In this document: in pieces, positions 45,902 to 54,361 of the stretch
Position numbering within the stretch: the first letter of the stretch is position 1
Layout: each line of letters opens with the position of its first letter
DNA from: Pseudomonas fluorescens
GTDB taxonomy: Bacteria > Pseudomonadota > Gammaproteobacteria > Pseudomonadales > Pseudomonadaceae
DNA: 54,384 bases
Direction: 5' to 3'
NCBI RefSeq assembly: GCF_005938625.1
Contig: NZ_VCNJ01000061.1
Coordinates: forward strand, 1 to 54,384
Made by a program: the position numbers and the translations under genes
The notes under the pieces: model-generated
What the model was told of the DNA's origin: nothing
Databases searched by the model: none
Seen by the model: the letters and a program-made list of their open reading frames with translations, nothing else

Positions 45902-46494
45902 GCGCGCCGTACATTCTGGTGCTGTATTACAGCCGCAACGGCTCGACCAACGAGATGGCCCGGCAGATTGCCCGCGGTGTCGAGCAGGCTGGTCTCGAAG
46001 CGCGCTTGCGCACCGTGCCGGCAATCTCTACCGAGTGCGAAGCCGTGGCCCCGGCCATACCGGACGAAGGCGCGCTCTACGCCACCCTCGATGACTTGAA
46101 GAACTGCGCCGGCCTCGCCCTCGGCAGCCCGACGCGTTTCGGCAACATGGCCGCACCGCTGAAATACTTCCTCGATGGCACCAGCAACCTGTGGCTGACC
46201 GGCGCGCTGGTCGGCAAACCGGCCGGCGTGTTCACCTCCACCGCCAGCCTGCACGGCGGTCAGGAAACCACGCTGCTGTCGATGATGCTGCCATTGCTGC
46301 ACCACGGCATGCTCATCACCGGCCTGCCGTACAGCGAGTCGGCGTTGCTGGAAACCCAGGGCGGCGGTACGCCTTACGGTGCCAGTCATCACGCTGGAGC
46401 TGACGGTAAAAAAGGCCTCGATCAGCACGAAGTGGCGCTGTGCCGGGCGCTGGGTCTGCGCTTGGCCAAGACTGCGCAGAAACTGGAGGGCTGA
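45898..46494 (+). CDS. wrbA: NAD(P)H:quinone oxidoreductase, WrbA type
   Basis: This 198-residue flavodoxin-like protein binds FMN through YYSRNGSTNEMA (residues about 10-21) and has the SPTRFGNMAAPLKYFLDG and TSTASLHGGQETTLLSM segments of WrbA enzymes, which reduce quinones by two electrons. The GTG start at 45898 overlaps arsC by 4 bp. The DUF2069 gene follows 2 bp later. This arsC - wrbA - DUF2069 order is conserved in Pseudomonas. Confidence 0.93.
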   Translation: MSAPYILVLYYSRNGSTNEMARQIARGVEQAGLEARLRTVPAISTECEAVAPAIPDEGALYATLDDLKNCAGLALGSPTRFGNMAAPLKYFLDGTSNLWLTGALVGKPAGVFTSTASLHGGQETTLLSMMLPLLHHGMLITGLPYSESALLETQGGGTPYGASHHAGADGKKGLDQHEVALCRALGLRLAKTAQKLEG

Positions 46495-46496
46495 CA

Positions 46497-46922
46497 GTGG
46501 CGAAAAAGCCGAAAGTCCTGCCCTCGGTCGAGTGGCTTGAGCCGCGCGTGAAAGCGATGCGGGTTGTCAGTCTGCTGAGCTTTTTTGCCCTAGCCGGTCT
46601 GCTCGCGGCCTACTACCTGCTATTCGCCGATCTGCACGGCGCGCGGCCATGGGTGATTCTGCTGGTCGAGCTGATCCCGTGGATTGTTCTCGCACCGGCG
46701 ATGATCATGGGTAGCGCACGAGGCCATTCGTGGATGTGTTTTGTGGTGAATCTGTATTTCATCAAAGGCGCACTGGCGGCGTATGACCCGAGCCGGCAGT
46801 GGTTTGGTGTGCTGGAGATGATCGCGAGCCTGGCGGTGTTCTGCTCGGCGCTGTTGTATGTGCGGTGGCGGTATCAGTTGAATCGCAAACTGGCTGGCGA
46901 AGGCGAGATCTCCGTCGCCTGA
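46497..46922 (+). CDS. DUF2069 family membrane protein
   Basis: This 141-residue protein has four predicted membrane segments (about 22-43, 52-70, 78-97 and 103-124) and basic ends, typical of DUF2069. The function is unknown. It starts with GTG at 46497, preceded by a GGAGGG ribosome site, 2 bp after wrbA. Confidence 0.9.
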   Translation: MAKKPKVLPSVEWLEPRVKAMRVVSLLSFFALAGLLAAYYLLFADLHGARPWVILLVELIPWIVLAPAMIMGSARGHSWMCFVVNLYFIKGALAAYDPSRQWFGVLEMIASLAVFCSALLYVRWRYQLNRKLAGEGEISVA

Positions 46923-46931
46923 TAGAAAAAG

Positions 46932-47064
46932 ATCGCAGCCTTCGGCAGCTCCTGCATTCGATCGTTCCCAGGCTCTGCGTGGGAATGCATCCAGAGACGC
47001 TCTGCGTCTCAGGGACGCCGAGCGTCCCGGGCGGCCTTCCCACGCGGAGCATGGGAACGATCGG
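46932..47064. repeat. Long palindromic intergenic repeat
   Basis: Outer arms CGATCGTTCCCA (46960-46971) and TGGGAACGATCG (47053-47064) are perfect complements and enclose further inner arms (CTCTGCGTGGGAATGC against the GGCCTTCCCACGCGGAG side, and GACGCTC against GAGCGTC). It lies between convergent genes. Left of it is the short motif GATCGCAGCCTTCGGCAGCT, common in Pseudomonas gaps. Confidence 0.8.
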
Positions 47065-47070
47065 ATTGAC

Positions 47071-47745
47071 TCAATGGTTGACGGTGTACGCGAGCATCAT
47101 CGATATCTGGCTCATCGCCCGTCCGCCGCTCTGCTCATGCCACTGGTTGAACGCATCCTGCACAATCGCCAGATCGCGCAGACTGGTCGGCACCTTGTCG
47201 ACGATCTTCTGCGCGTTCAGCGCTGCAACCACGTCGTAACTCGGCACAAACGTGTCCTTGCCGACCATGCGCAAAAACCGTGGCGCCGACAGCCCGCCCA
47301 ATTGATGACCGTGCTTTTTCAGGTACGTCCACAGACCGACGATATCGGTCACCGGCCAGTCGGCGATCAGCGCGCCGAAACTGCCCTTCTCTTTCTCGAC
47401 ATCAAGAATGAACTGCGCATTGCGCGGCACGCTTTTCAGTTTGCCGAGGTGGCGGATGATCCGCGCGTCCTGCATCAGACGCTCAAGGTGTTCGGCACTC
47501 ATCAGCACGACTTTTTCCGGGTCGAACTTGAAAAACACTTCTTCGAACGCCGGCCACTTGGCGTCGACCAGACTGTGCTTGAGGCCGGCGCGAAATACGC
47601 GCAAAGCCATGGTCGAGAGGTAGCGGTCGTCGCTGATCTTGCGCAGTTGCGCCGGGGTCTTGGGAACGGGCAGATGGGCTTCCAGTTCAGCCGCCGAACC
47701 GAAACGGTTCAAGCAGTATTCGTGCAGCCACTTGTAATCGCGCAT
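47071..47745 (-). CDS. DNA-3-methyladenine glycosylase I-like protein
   Basis: This 224-residue protein resembles the Tag family (helix-hairpin-helix adenine glycosylases) that remove 3-methyladenine from DNA. Matching parts are the KWPAFEEVFFKFDPEKV segment, LMQDARIIRHLGKLKSVPRNAQFILDV, and EKGSFG. The N-terminal zinc-ligand Cys-His signature of E. coli Tag is not obvious, so it is a divergent member. The ATG at 47745 follows GGGAGAGG. The upstream gene is ttcA on the same strand, across a REPIN. Confidence 0.82.
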   Translation of the reverse strand: MRDYKWLHEYCLNRFGSAAELEAHLPVPKTPAQLRKISDDRYLSTMALRVFRAGLKHSLVDAKWPAFEEVFFKFDPEKVVLMSAEHLERLMQDARIIRHLGKLKSVPRNAQFILDVEKEKGSFGALIADWPVTDIVGLWTYLKKHGHQLGGLSAPRFLRMVGKDTFVPSYDVVAALNAQKIVDKVPTSLRDLAIVQDAFNQWHEQSGGRAMSQISMMLAYTVNH

Positions 47746-47795
47746 GCCCTCTCCCGGGAATTGAAAATGAAATTTTACCTGTGAACACAAAATAC

Positions 47796-47885
47796 TGTGG
47801 GAGCGAGCTTGCTCGCGAAAGCGGTCTGTCATTCAACATGGATGTCGGCTGACACGACGCCTTCGCGAGCAAGCTCGCTCCCACA
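47796..47885. repeat. REPIN, GAGCGAGCTTGCTCGCGA subtype
   Basis: Inward REP pair forming a 90-bp hairpin, 10 bp past the ttcA stop codon. Confidence 0.9.
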
Positions 47886-47895
47886 TGGATCGGGT

Positions 47896-48720
47896 TTACA
47901 AGTTGACGACGTTAACGAAGCGCGAAGCCGCGGTCTCGTCGATCTTGAGGCTGGTGAAGTCGAACAGGTTGCGGTCGGCCAGTTGCGACGGGATCACATT
48001 CTGCAGACTGCGGAAGATGCTTTCGGTTCGGCCCGGGGTTTTGCGTTCCCAATCCTGAAGCATTTCCTTGACCACCTGACGCTGCAGGTTTTCCTGCGAG
48101 CCGCAGAGGTTGCACGGGATGATCGGGAATTCTTTCAAATCCGAGTAAGCCTGAATGTCTTTCTCGTTGCAGTACGCCAGCGGACGGATTACCACGTTGC
48201 GGCCGTCATCGGCGCGCAGCTTCGGCGGCATGGCCTTGAGGCTGCCATTGAAGAACATGTTGAGGAAGAACGTCTCGACGATGTCGTCGCGGTGATGACC
48301 GAGGGCCATTTTGGTCGCGCCGATTTCGTCGGCAAAGGTGTACAGCGTGCCGCGACGCAGACGCGAACACAGCGAGCAGGTGGTCTTGCCCTCCGGAATC
48401 AGTTCCTTGACCACCGAATAGGTGTCTTTCTCGACGATGTGATGCTCGACACCCAGCTCTTTCAGATAGGCCGGCAGCACATGCTCGGGGAAGCCCGGCT
48501 GCTTCTGGTCCATGTTCACCGCGACGATCTCGAACTTGATCGGTGCAACCTTCTGCAGGTGCAGCAGCACGTCGAGCATGGTGTAGCTGTCCTTGCCGCC
48601 GGACAGGCAGACCATGACCTTGTCGCCATCTTCAATCATGTTGAAATCGGCGACCGCTTCGCCGGCCAGGCGGCGCAGGCGCTTTTGCAGTTTGTTCTGG
48701 TTGACCGTAAGAGTGCCCAT
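47896..48720 (-). CDS. ttcA: tRNA 2-thiocytidine(32) synthetase
   Basis: This 274-residue TtcA adds sulfur to cytidine 32 of some tRNAs. The ATP-pyrophosphatase P-loop SGGKDSYTMLD lies at about 40-50. The iron-sulfur cysteines are in CSLCSRLRRG and in CNLCGSQEN, and the HHRDDIVETFFLNMFFNG segment is present. The ATG at 48720 begins the family-typical N-terminus; the frame extends upstream without support. Confidence 0.96.
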   Translation of the reverse strand: MGTLTVNQNKLQKRLRRLAGEAVADFNMIEDGDKVMVCLSGGKDSYTMLDVLLHLQKVAPIKFEIVAVNMDQKQPGFPEHVLPAYLKELGVEHHIVEKDTYSVVKELIPEGKTTCSLCSRLRRGTLYTFADEIGATKMALGHHRDDIVETFFLNMFFNGSLKAMPPKLRADDGRNVVIRPLAYCNEKDIQAYSDLKEFPIIPCNLCGSQENLQRQVVKEMLQDWERKTPGRTESIFRSLQNVIPSQLADRNLFDFTSLKIDETAASRFVNVVNL

Positions 48721-49009
48721 GACGCGAAATCCGTGAGGTGTGACGAAAGGCCGGCATTTTACGCAAAAACCCCGGCGTTGTGGGCACAGGTTGTCACGGC
48801 CAGCCAACAACGCGTTAACAGACCCCGAGGCGATTACCCGCCCTGTTTACAGCGCGATTTGCTCTAACCCCCTAATACCTGTGCGGTTAAGTCCTTTCTA
48901 TACTGCGACATAAGGTCGCACACAATCTGAAGACCTGTATTTGCTCGGCCACCTTGGCCCGTAGGCGCTCCGTTGGGGGGCGATGGCAATAACAAGAGGA
49001 GTGACTGGC

Positions 49010-49612
49010 ATGATCCATCACGTAGTGGGACTTTTTACCCACCCCGATCAGGAATGGAAGGAAATCCGTGGCGACCAAGAGGAAAGCATCAGCCACATGT
49101 ACCTCACCCACACGCTGATTCTGGCGGCAATCCCCGCCATCTCGGCGTTTATCGGCACCACCCAGGTCGGCTGGGTGATTGGTAACCGCGCGCCGGTGAT
49201 GCTCACCGTTGAAAGCGCGATCTGGATGACCGTCATGTCTTACCTGGCGATGCTCGGCGGCGTCGCCGTGATGGGGGCGTTCGTGCATTGGATGGCGCGC
49301 ACCTATGACGCTAATCCAAGCCTGGCTCGTTGCGTGGCTTTTGCCACTTACACGGCGACACCGTTGTTTGTCGGCGGTCTGGCGGCGCTGTATCCGCATA
49401 TGTGGCTGGGGATGATCGTCGGTACGGCGGCCATCTGCTACACGGTTTATCTGTTGTACGTGGGGCTGCCGACATTCATGAATATTCCGTCGGACGAAGG
49501 TTTTCTATTCTCAAGCTCAGTGCTGGCGGTGGGTTTGGTGGTGCTGGTCGCCATCATGGCGTTCACCGTGATTGTCTGGGGGCTGGGCGTAGGTCCCGTT
49601 TATACCAACTGA
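49010..49612 (+). CDS. Yip1 domain inner-membrane protein
   Basis: This 200-residue protein has five predicted membrane segments and the Yip1-domain start HHVVGLFTHPDQEWKEI. The function of bacterial Yip1 proteins is unknown. The ATG at 49010 follows an AGAGGAG site. The 289-bp gap upstream, shared with divergent ttcA, holds its promoter and a small stem (TGCGAC/GTCGCA near 48903-48920), and nothing else that I can name. Confidence 0.85.
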   Translation: MIHHVVGLFTHPDQEWKEIRGDQEESISHMYLTHTLILAAIPAISAFIGTTQVGWVIGNRAPVMLTVESAIWMTVMSYLAMLGGVAVMGAFVHWMARTYDANPSLARCVAFATYTATPLFVGGLAALYPHMWLGMIVGTAAICYTVYLLYVGLPTFMNIPSDEGFLFSSSVLAVGLVVLVAIMAFTVIVWGLGVGPVYTN

Positions 49613-49629
49613 CTCGACAGGCTGAATAC

Positions 49630-49657
49630 AGGCCGCCGCAAGGCGGCCTTGTCGTTT
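49630..49657 (+). terminator. Intrinsic terminator of the Yip1 gene
   Basis: A perfect 8-bp stem AGGCCGCC/GGCGGCCT with a GCAA loop is followed by the moderately T-rich TGTCGTTT, 18 bp past the stop codon. Confidence 0.75.
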
Positions 49658-49739
49658 GGAGAATGACCATTCGGCAGCTCGATGATTCGCAAGTCTGCGG
49701 CGTTGCGGCATACTCGACGCCTCTGGAGATCCATCAAGC

Positions 49740-50234
49740 ATGCCCGAGCAACTCAATACCCGCGTCGAAGACTGTTACCAACTCGCAGAATCCTTTTTCA
49801 AACGCTCATTCCCTCGTCCTGTTGTCAGCCTCAAGCTGCGCGGACAAAAAGCCGGTGTCGCGCATCTGCACGAGAACCTGCTGCGCTTCAATCCGCAGCT
49901 GTACCGGGAAAACGCAGAACACTTCCTCAAGCAGACCGTGGCCCACGAAGTCGCGCACCTGATCGCCCATCAGTTGTTTGGCGACCGTATCCAGCCCCAT
50001 GGCGAGGAATGGCAATTGATCATGCGCGGGGTTTACGAACTGCCGCCGGATCGCTGCCACACCTATGCAATCAAGCGGCGCAGCGTGACCCGCTATATCT
50101 ATAAATGCCCGTGTGCGGACAGCGATTTTCCGTTTTCGGCGCAGCGCCATAGCCTGGTGCGGCAGGGGCGGCGGTATTTGTGCCGGCGCTGCCGGAGTAC
50201 CTTGGTGTTCAGCGGCGAGATGCGCGTCGAATAG
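49740..50234 (+). CDS. SprT-like zinc metalloprotease domain protein
   Basis: This 164-residue SprT-family protein has the zinc and catalytic motif HEVAHLIAH near residue 69, a third zinc-ligand candidate at HGEEW, and a C-terminal zinc ribbon (YKCPCADSDF ... YLCRRCRSTL). SprT-like proteins are related to the SPRTN protease that degrades DNA-protein crosslinks, but bacterial members are uncharacterised. A GGAGAT site precedes the ATG. Confidence 0.9.
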   Translation: MPEQLNTRVEDCYQLAESFFKRSFPRPVVSLKLRGQKAGVAHLHENLLRFNPQLYRENAEHFLKQTVAHEVAHLIAHQLFGDRIQPHGEEWQLIMRGVYELPPDRCHTYAIKRRSVTRYIYKCPCADSDFPFSAQRHSLVRQGRRYLCRRCRSTLVFSGEMRVE

Positions 50235-50262
50235 TCAGTCTTCTATTGCCTGTTGTGGCCTC

Positions 50263-50326
50263 TTCGCGAGCAAGCTCGCTCCCACCTTGGAATGCATTCT
50301 CCTGTGGGAGCGAGCTTGCTCGCGAA
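50263..50326. repeat. Outward REP pair between convergent genes
   Basis: Two REP sequences of the GAGCGAGCTTGCTCGCGA subtype point away from each other (50263-50285 minus orientation, 50303-50326 plus orientation) between the SprT-like gene and the racemase gene. Confidence 0.88.
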
Positions 50327-50342
50327 AGGGTCGGTACAGGCA

Positions 50343-51524
50343 CTAAAGAATCACTTTGGATGAACGCAATTCAGCAATCCGCTCCACACTGAACCCAAGC
50401 TCCCCCAACACCTGATCCGTATGCTGCCCCAAAGCCGCGCCAACATGCCGCGGTGCCGGCAACGCTTCGGAAAACTTCAACGGACAGGCCATCTGCGCCT
50501 GCGTCGTGCCATCCGCGCGCGGCACCTGCGTCACCAGCTCCCGTGCCTGCAACTGCGGATGGCGCACGGCCTCACCCAGACTCAATACCGGCTCGACACA
50601 CGCATCGATCCCGGCAAACATCTCGCACAATTCAGCAAAGTCATGCTTTTCGAACTCGACCGTCAGTGCGTATTTCAACGCCCGCTGCTGCTCGGGCTTT
50701 GAGGACAAGCCCTGCGCCGCCAACTCCGGCCGCCCCAACGCCGCACACAGTTGCTGCATGAACCCCGGTTCCAGACTGCCTACCGACATCCAGCGTCCGT
50801 CTCTGGATCGGTAGTAGTCGTAGAAACTGCCGCCATTGAGCATCTGATCTTCCCACTCAGGCTCTTCACCGCACGCCAGATACCCGGCCCCGGCCATGGC
50901 GTTCAGGCTGAACGCGCAATCAGTCATGCTCACATCCAGATGCGTGCCCTGCCCGCTCTGCTGCCGCGCAATCACCGCCGCCAGCAAGCCAATCACCCCG
51001 TGCAACGAACCACCGGCGACATCCGCCACTTGCATGCCCAGCGGCAACGGCCCGCTGTCGGCGCGGCCGGTGTAACTGGAAAGCCCGGCCAGCGCCAGAT
51101 AGTTGATGTCATGCCCGGCGCGATCCTTGTACGGCCCGGTCTGGCCGTAACCGGTGATCGACACATAGATCAGCTTCGGGTTGATCGCCTTCAGCGCTTC
51201 ATAGCCCAGGCCCAGGCGCTCCATCACACCGGGGCGAAACTGCTCCAGAACGATGTCGTGATCGGCCAGCAGTTGCTTGACCACTTCCAGTGCTTCGGGC
51301 TGTTTCAGATCCAGCGCCAGGCTGCGTTTGTTGCGATTAAGGTAAGCATGACTGGCCGACACTCCGCCATCATGCGGCGGCAATACCCGCAGCAGATCCA
51401 GGCGCGTCGGTGACTCGATGCGCAGCACTTGAGCCCCCATGTCCGCCAGCAACAACGAGGCGAATGGCCCCGGCAGCAATGTCGAGAAATCGAGGATTTT
51501 CAATGAGGCCAGCGGTGCGGACAT
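50343..51524 (-). CDS. CaiB/BaiF family protein, alpha-methylacyl-CoA racemase type
   Basis: This 393-residue CoA-transferase superfamily III member carries, at the right spacing, the residues known for alpha-methylacyl-CoA racemases: His138 (in AGHDINYLALAG), Asp168 (in QVADVAGG) and Glu252 (in GSLEPGF). These match the His126/Asp156/Glu241 triad of the mycobacterial enzyme. It therefore more likely epimerises 2-methylacyl-CoAs, as in branched-lipid breakdown, than transfers CoA. The ATG at 51524 follows an AAGGAG site. No other branched-lipid genes are adjacent. Confidence 0.9.
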   Translation of the reverse strand: MSAPLASLKILDFSTLLPGPFASLLLADMGAQVLRIESPTRLDLLRVLPPHDGGVSASHAYLNRNKRSLALDLKQPEALEVVKQLLADHDIVLEQFRPGVMERLGLGYEALKAINPKLIYVSITGYGQTGPYKDRAGHDINYLALAGLSSYTGRADSGPLPLGMQVADVAGGSLHGVIGLLAAVIARQQSGQGTHLDVSMTDCAFSLNAMAGAGYLACGEEPEWEDQMLNGGSFYDYYRSRDGRWMSVGSLEPGFMQQLCAALGRPELAAQGLSSKPEQQRALKYALTVEFEKHDFAELCEMFAGIDACVEPVLSLGEAVRHPQLQARELVTQVPRADGTTQAQMACPLKFSEALPAPRHVGAALGQHTDQVLGELGFSVERIAELRSSKVIL

Positions 51525-51630
51525 GGGCGAACTCCTTGGGCGATGCACTCAGCCTAGGCAGCGATGCCGCGCACGGCAATCACCGCAAATGTCAGCGGGT
51601 GTGACCGTTACGCTCAAACAGCAGGCAAGA

Positions 51631-51655
51631 AAAAACCCGCCGAAGCGGGTTTTTC
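51631..51655 (-). terminator. Intrinsic terminator of dctA
   Basis: An A-rich flank, a 5-bp GC-rich stem (ACCCGC/GCGGGT extended by A-T pairs), and a run of T on the minus strand lie 13 bp past the dctA stop codon. The loop is CGAA. Confidence 0.9.
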
Positions 51656-51667
51656 ATGAAGCGAGGG

Positions 51668-53002
51668 TTACTTGACGCTGCTAGGTGTCGGGCCTTCAGC
51701 CACACCCAGGTCATCTTCCGGACGGGTATCAGCGATACCACGACCGCCCGAAGCCAACTCGGTTTGCAGCGTGTCGGTGTCCAGCTCTTTCACCCACTTG
51801 GCAACCACGATGGTCGCCACAGCATTACCAACGAGGTTGGTCAGGGCGCGGGCTTCGGACATGAAGCGGTCGATACCGAGGATCAGCGCCAGGCCGGCCA
51901 CCGGCAGGTGACCTACTGCCGACAGGGTCGCTGCCAACACGATGAAGCCCGAACCGGTCACACCGGCTGCGCCTTTGGAGGACAGCAGCAACACCACCAG
52001 CAGGGTGATCTGGTGAGTGATGTCCATGTGCGTGTCGGTGGCCTGAGCAATGAACACAGCAGCCATGGTCAAGTAGATCGCGGTACCGTCGAGGTTGAAC
52101 GAGTAACCGGTCGGGATCACCAGACCCACTACCGATTTCTTCGCGCCCAGACGCTCCATCTTGATCAGCATGCGTGGCAGTACCGATTCCGACGAGGACG
52201 TGCCGAGGACGATCAGCAGTTCTTCACGGATGTAACGGATCATCTTCAGCACGCTGAAACCGTGCATGCGCGCGATGGCGCCAAGGACGATGAGGATGAA
52301 CGCCAGGCAAGTGATGTAGAAGCAGATCATCAGTTGACCCAGCTGCACCAGCGAACCCACACCGTAGGCACCGATGGTGAAGGCCATGGCACCGAAGGCA
52401 CCGATTGGCGCGAGCTTCATGATCATGTTGATGATGTTGAACATCACGTGGGCGAAGCGATCGATGAAGTCGAGGATCGGCTTGCCGTAGGCACCCAGGC
52501 GATGCAGGGCGAAACCGAAGATCACCGAGAACATCAGCACTTGCAGGATGTCACCGGTGGCGAACGCGCCGACGATGGTGGTCGGGATCACGTTGAGCAG
52601 GAAGCCGACAACGCTTTGGTCAGCGCCGGCCGCTACATAAGAAGCGACTTTCGAAGCGTCGAGGGTGGCGACGTCGATGTGCATGCCGGCGCCCGGTTGC
52701 ACAACGTTGACCACGACCAGACCGACCAGCAGCGCGATGGTCGAAACGATTTCGAAGTACAGGAGTGCGTAACCGCCGGTCTTGCCGACCGACTTCATGT
52801 TCTGCATGCCGGCGATGCCGCTGACCACGGTGCAGAAGATGATCGGGGCGATGATCATTTTGATCAGCTTGATGAACCCGTCACCCAGCGGCTTTACCGC
52901 CACGCCGAACTGCGGGTAATAGTGACCGAGCGCGATACCGATAACGATTGCGACGATCACCTGTAGATACAGGGATTTGTACAGTGGCTGACGAGTCGTC
53001 AT
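51668..53002 (-). CDS. dctA: C4-dicarboxylate/H+ symporter DctA
   Basis: This 444-residue DAACS-family transporter imports succinate, fumarate and malate. The family segments SSSESVLPRML, the GYSFNLDGTAIYLTMAAVFIAQATD signature, the SKGAAGVTGSGFIVLAATL loop and DRFMSEARALTNLVGNAVATIVVAKW are all present. The ATG at 53002 follows GAGGA. The leader upstream is about 130 nt from a predicted sigma-54 transcription start (see 53146-53161). No dctB-dctD pair is in the window. Confidence 0.97.
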   Translation of the reverse strand: MTTRQPLYKSLYLQVIVAIVIGIALGHYYPQFGVAVKPLGDGFIKLIKMIIAPIIFCTVVSGIAGMQNMKSVGKTGGYALLYFEIVSTIALLVGLVVVNVVQPGAGMHIDVATLDASKVASYVAAGADQSVVGFLLNVIPTTIVGAFATGDILQVLMFSVIFGFALHRLGAYGKPILDFIDRFAHVMFNIINMIMKLAPIGAFGAMAFTIGAYGVGSLVQLGQLMICFYITCLAFILIVLGAIARMHGFSVLKMIRYIREELLIVLGTSSSESVLPRMLIKMERLGAKKSVVGLVIPTGYSFNLDGTAIYLTMAAVFIAQATDTHMDITHQITLLVVLLLSSKGAAGVTGSGFIVLAATLSAVGHLPVAGLALILGIDRFMSEARALTNLVGNAVATIVVAKWVKELDTDTLQTELASGGRGIADTRPEDDLGVAEGPTPSSVK

Positions 53003-53145
53003 TGCAAGTGTCCTCAAGCGTCCCGCGTGACAACATCCATCTGTTGACCGCGAAACCTGAATTGCGAACCCTCCTGCACTGGAGGGATTTGTTGTTGGAG
53101 CAGCATTTCCCATCAGGGCGAAACGCACGCTTCTGTGGCTTGTAT

Positions 53146-53161
53146 CGCAAACGTCGTGCCA
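53146..53161 (-). promoter_or_regulatory. Sigma-54 promoter of dctA
   Basis: Read on the minus strand, TGGCACGACGTTTGCG matches the RpoN consensus (TGGCAC at -24, TTGC at -12), with exactly 10 bp between the GG and GC pairs. The start would be near 53135, about 130 nt upstream of the dctA ATG. Confidence 0.88.
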
Positions 53162-53239
53162 CTTTGGTGCGATTGCCTGCAAGCCTTTTGATATCAGGGA
53201 TTACAGGTGAATGGATGTCACCATTCGGTTACTCAAGTG

Positions 53240-53295
53240 TGGCGGATTTCCGCCAACTCGCCGCTTCTCGTCCTACAATTTGGCGGAAATCCGCC
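53240..53295. promoter_or_regulatory. Tandem palindromes, probable DctD enhancer sites
   Basis: Palindrome TGGCGGATTTCCGCCA (53240-53255) and palindrome GGCGGAAATCCGCC (53282-53295) share the GGCGGA-TCCGCC half-sites. Their centres are 41 bp apart, about four helical turns. They lie roughly 110-155 bp upstream of the predicted dctA start, the usual place of enhancers for a sigma-54 activator. They could also serve the AraC gene, whose ATG is 58 bp from the second site. Confidence 0.7.
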
Positions 53296-53353
53296 TTGTC
53301 GATGCGTCCAGCCCGCCGCTACCATCCGGCGCCTGAGGAAGGATCTGCCGCTT

Positions 53354-54352
53354 ATGCGCGAACGCACCATCGCCAGTCATTTTGCCCGTGCCGCCCTCGG
53401 AGGCGCACGCCGCGTGGGTTTCGATTACTCGGGCCTGCTGCTGCAGCTGGGCATCAGCCCGGAATTGCTCGACGAGCCCCGCGCACGCATCGCCCCGGAA
53501 CAATTCACCCGGTTGATTCAGGGCCTGTGGCTGGCGCTGGACGACGAATACCTGGGTTTCGGTAATGCGCCGAGCAAACCCGGCAGTTTCGCCATGATGT
53601 GTCACGCCTCGATTCACTGCCGCAATCTGGAGAAGGCACTGCAACGCGGTTTATTGTTTTATAGCCTATTCCCTGAGGCCCCGCGCCTGAGCCTGACGCG
53701 CGAAGACGAATGGGTGCGTTTGAGCCTCGACGATTCACGGTTATGGGATCCGGATCACTTTCTGACCGAGAGTTTGCTGGTGATCTGGCATCGTTTGGGC
53801 AGTTGGCTGATTGGCCAGCGGATTCGCCTCGAACAGGCCACTTTCAGCTATCCGCGCCCCGAACACGGCGCCGAATATGACCTGCTGTTCCCTTGCCCGC
53901 TGACCTTCGGCACCGATCAAAGCAGCCTTTTATTCCACAGCCGCTATTTGTCTATGCCGCTGTTGCAGGACGAACGCACCCTCAAACACTTCCTTGAACG
54001 CTCCCCCGCCGACCTGCTCTCACGTCCCGATGATGGCGACAGCCTGAGCAGCCGCCTGCGTCGTTTGCTCAATCGCGACAGTGCGAACTGGCCGGATCTG
54101 GAAGCGGTTGCAGCGCATCTGCACATCAGCCCGCAAACGCTGCGCCGGCATTTGCGTGAGGAAGGCACGAGCTTTCAGGAGTTGAAGGATCAGTTGCGGC
54201 GGGATATCGCCATTTATCATTTGGGCCGGGCGGATCTGTCGTTGCAGCAGATTGCCGAGCAGTTGGGGTTTTCCGAACCGTCGGCGTTTCACCGGGCGTT
54301 CAAGAAGTGGACGGGGCTGACGCCGGGGGCCTATCGGGCGCAGGAGCTGTGA
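53354..54352 (+). CDS. AraC-family transcriptional regulator
   Basis: This 332-residue regulator has an N-terminal arabinose-binding-like domain (about 18-210, PF12625 type; segments LGISPELLDEPRARI and LYGLLFYSLFP-like) and a C-terminal double helix-turn-helix domain (about 235-330, with HISPQTLRRHLREEGTSFQEL and IAEQLGFSEPSAFHRAFKKWTG). The ATG at 53354 is preceded by a GGAAGGAT stretch. It is divergent from dctA, and the 351-bp gap contains the sigma-54 promoter and the tandem palindromes. Its ligand and targets are unknown. Confidence 0.92.
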   Translation: MRERTIASHFARAALGGARRVGFDYSGLLLQLGISPELLDEPRARIAPEQFTRLIQGLWLALDDEYLGFGNAPSKPGSFAMMCHASIHCRNLEKALQRGLLFYSLFPEAPRLSLTREDEWVRLSLDDSRLWDPDHFLTESLLVIWHRLGSWLIGQRIRLEQATFSYPRPEHGAEYDLLFPCPLTFGTDQSSLLFHSRYLSMPLLQDERTLKHFLERSPADLLSRPDDGDSLSSRLRRLLNRDSANWPDLEAVAAHLHISPQTLRRHLREEGTSFQELKDQLRRDIAIYHLGRADLSLQQIAEQLGFSEPSAFHRAFKKWTGLTPGAYRAQEL

Positions 54353-54361
54353 GGCGCTACA

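Noticed and set aside
50343..51524. Calling the CaiB/BaiF protein a CoA transferase
   Set aside because: The His/Asp/Glu spacing fits alpha-methylacyl-CoA racemases better than CoA transferases of the family.
51656..52966. 436-codon open frame antisense to dctA
   Set aside because: His/Asp/Gln-rich low-complexity translation opposite a well-defined transporter gene.
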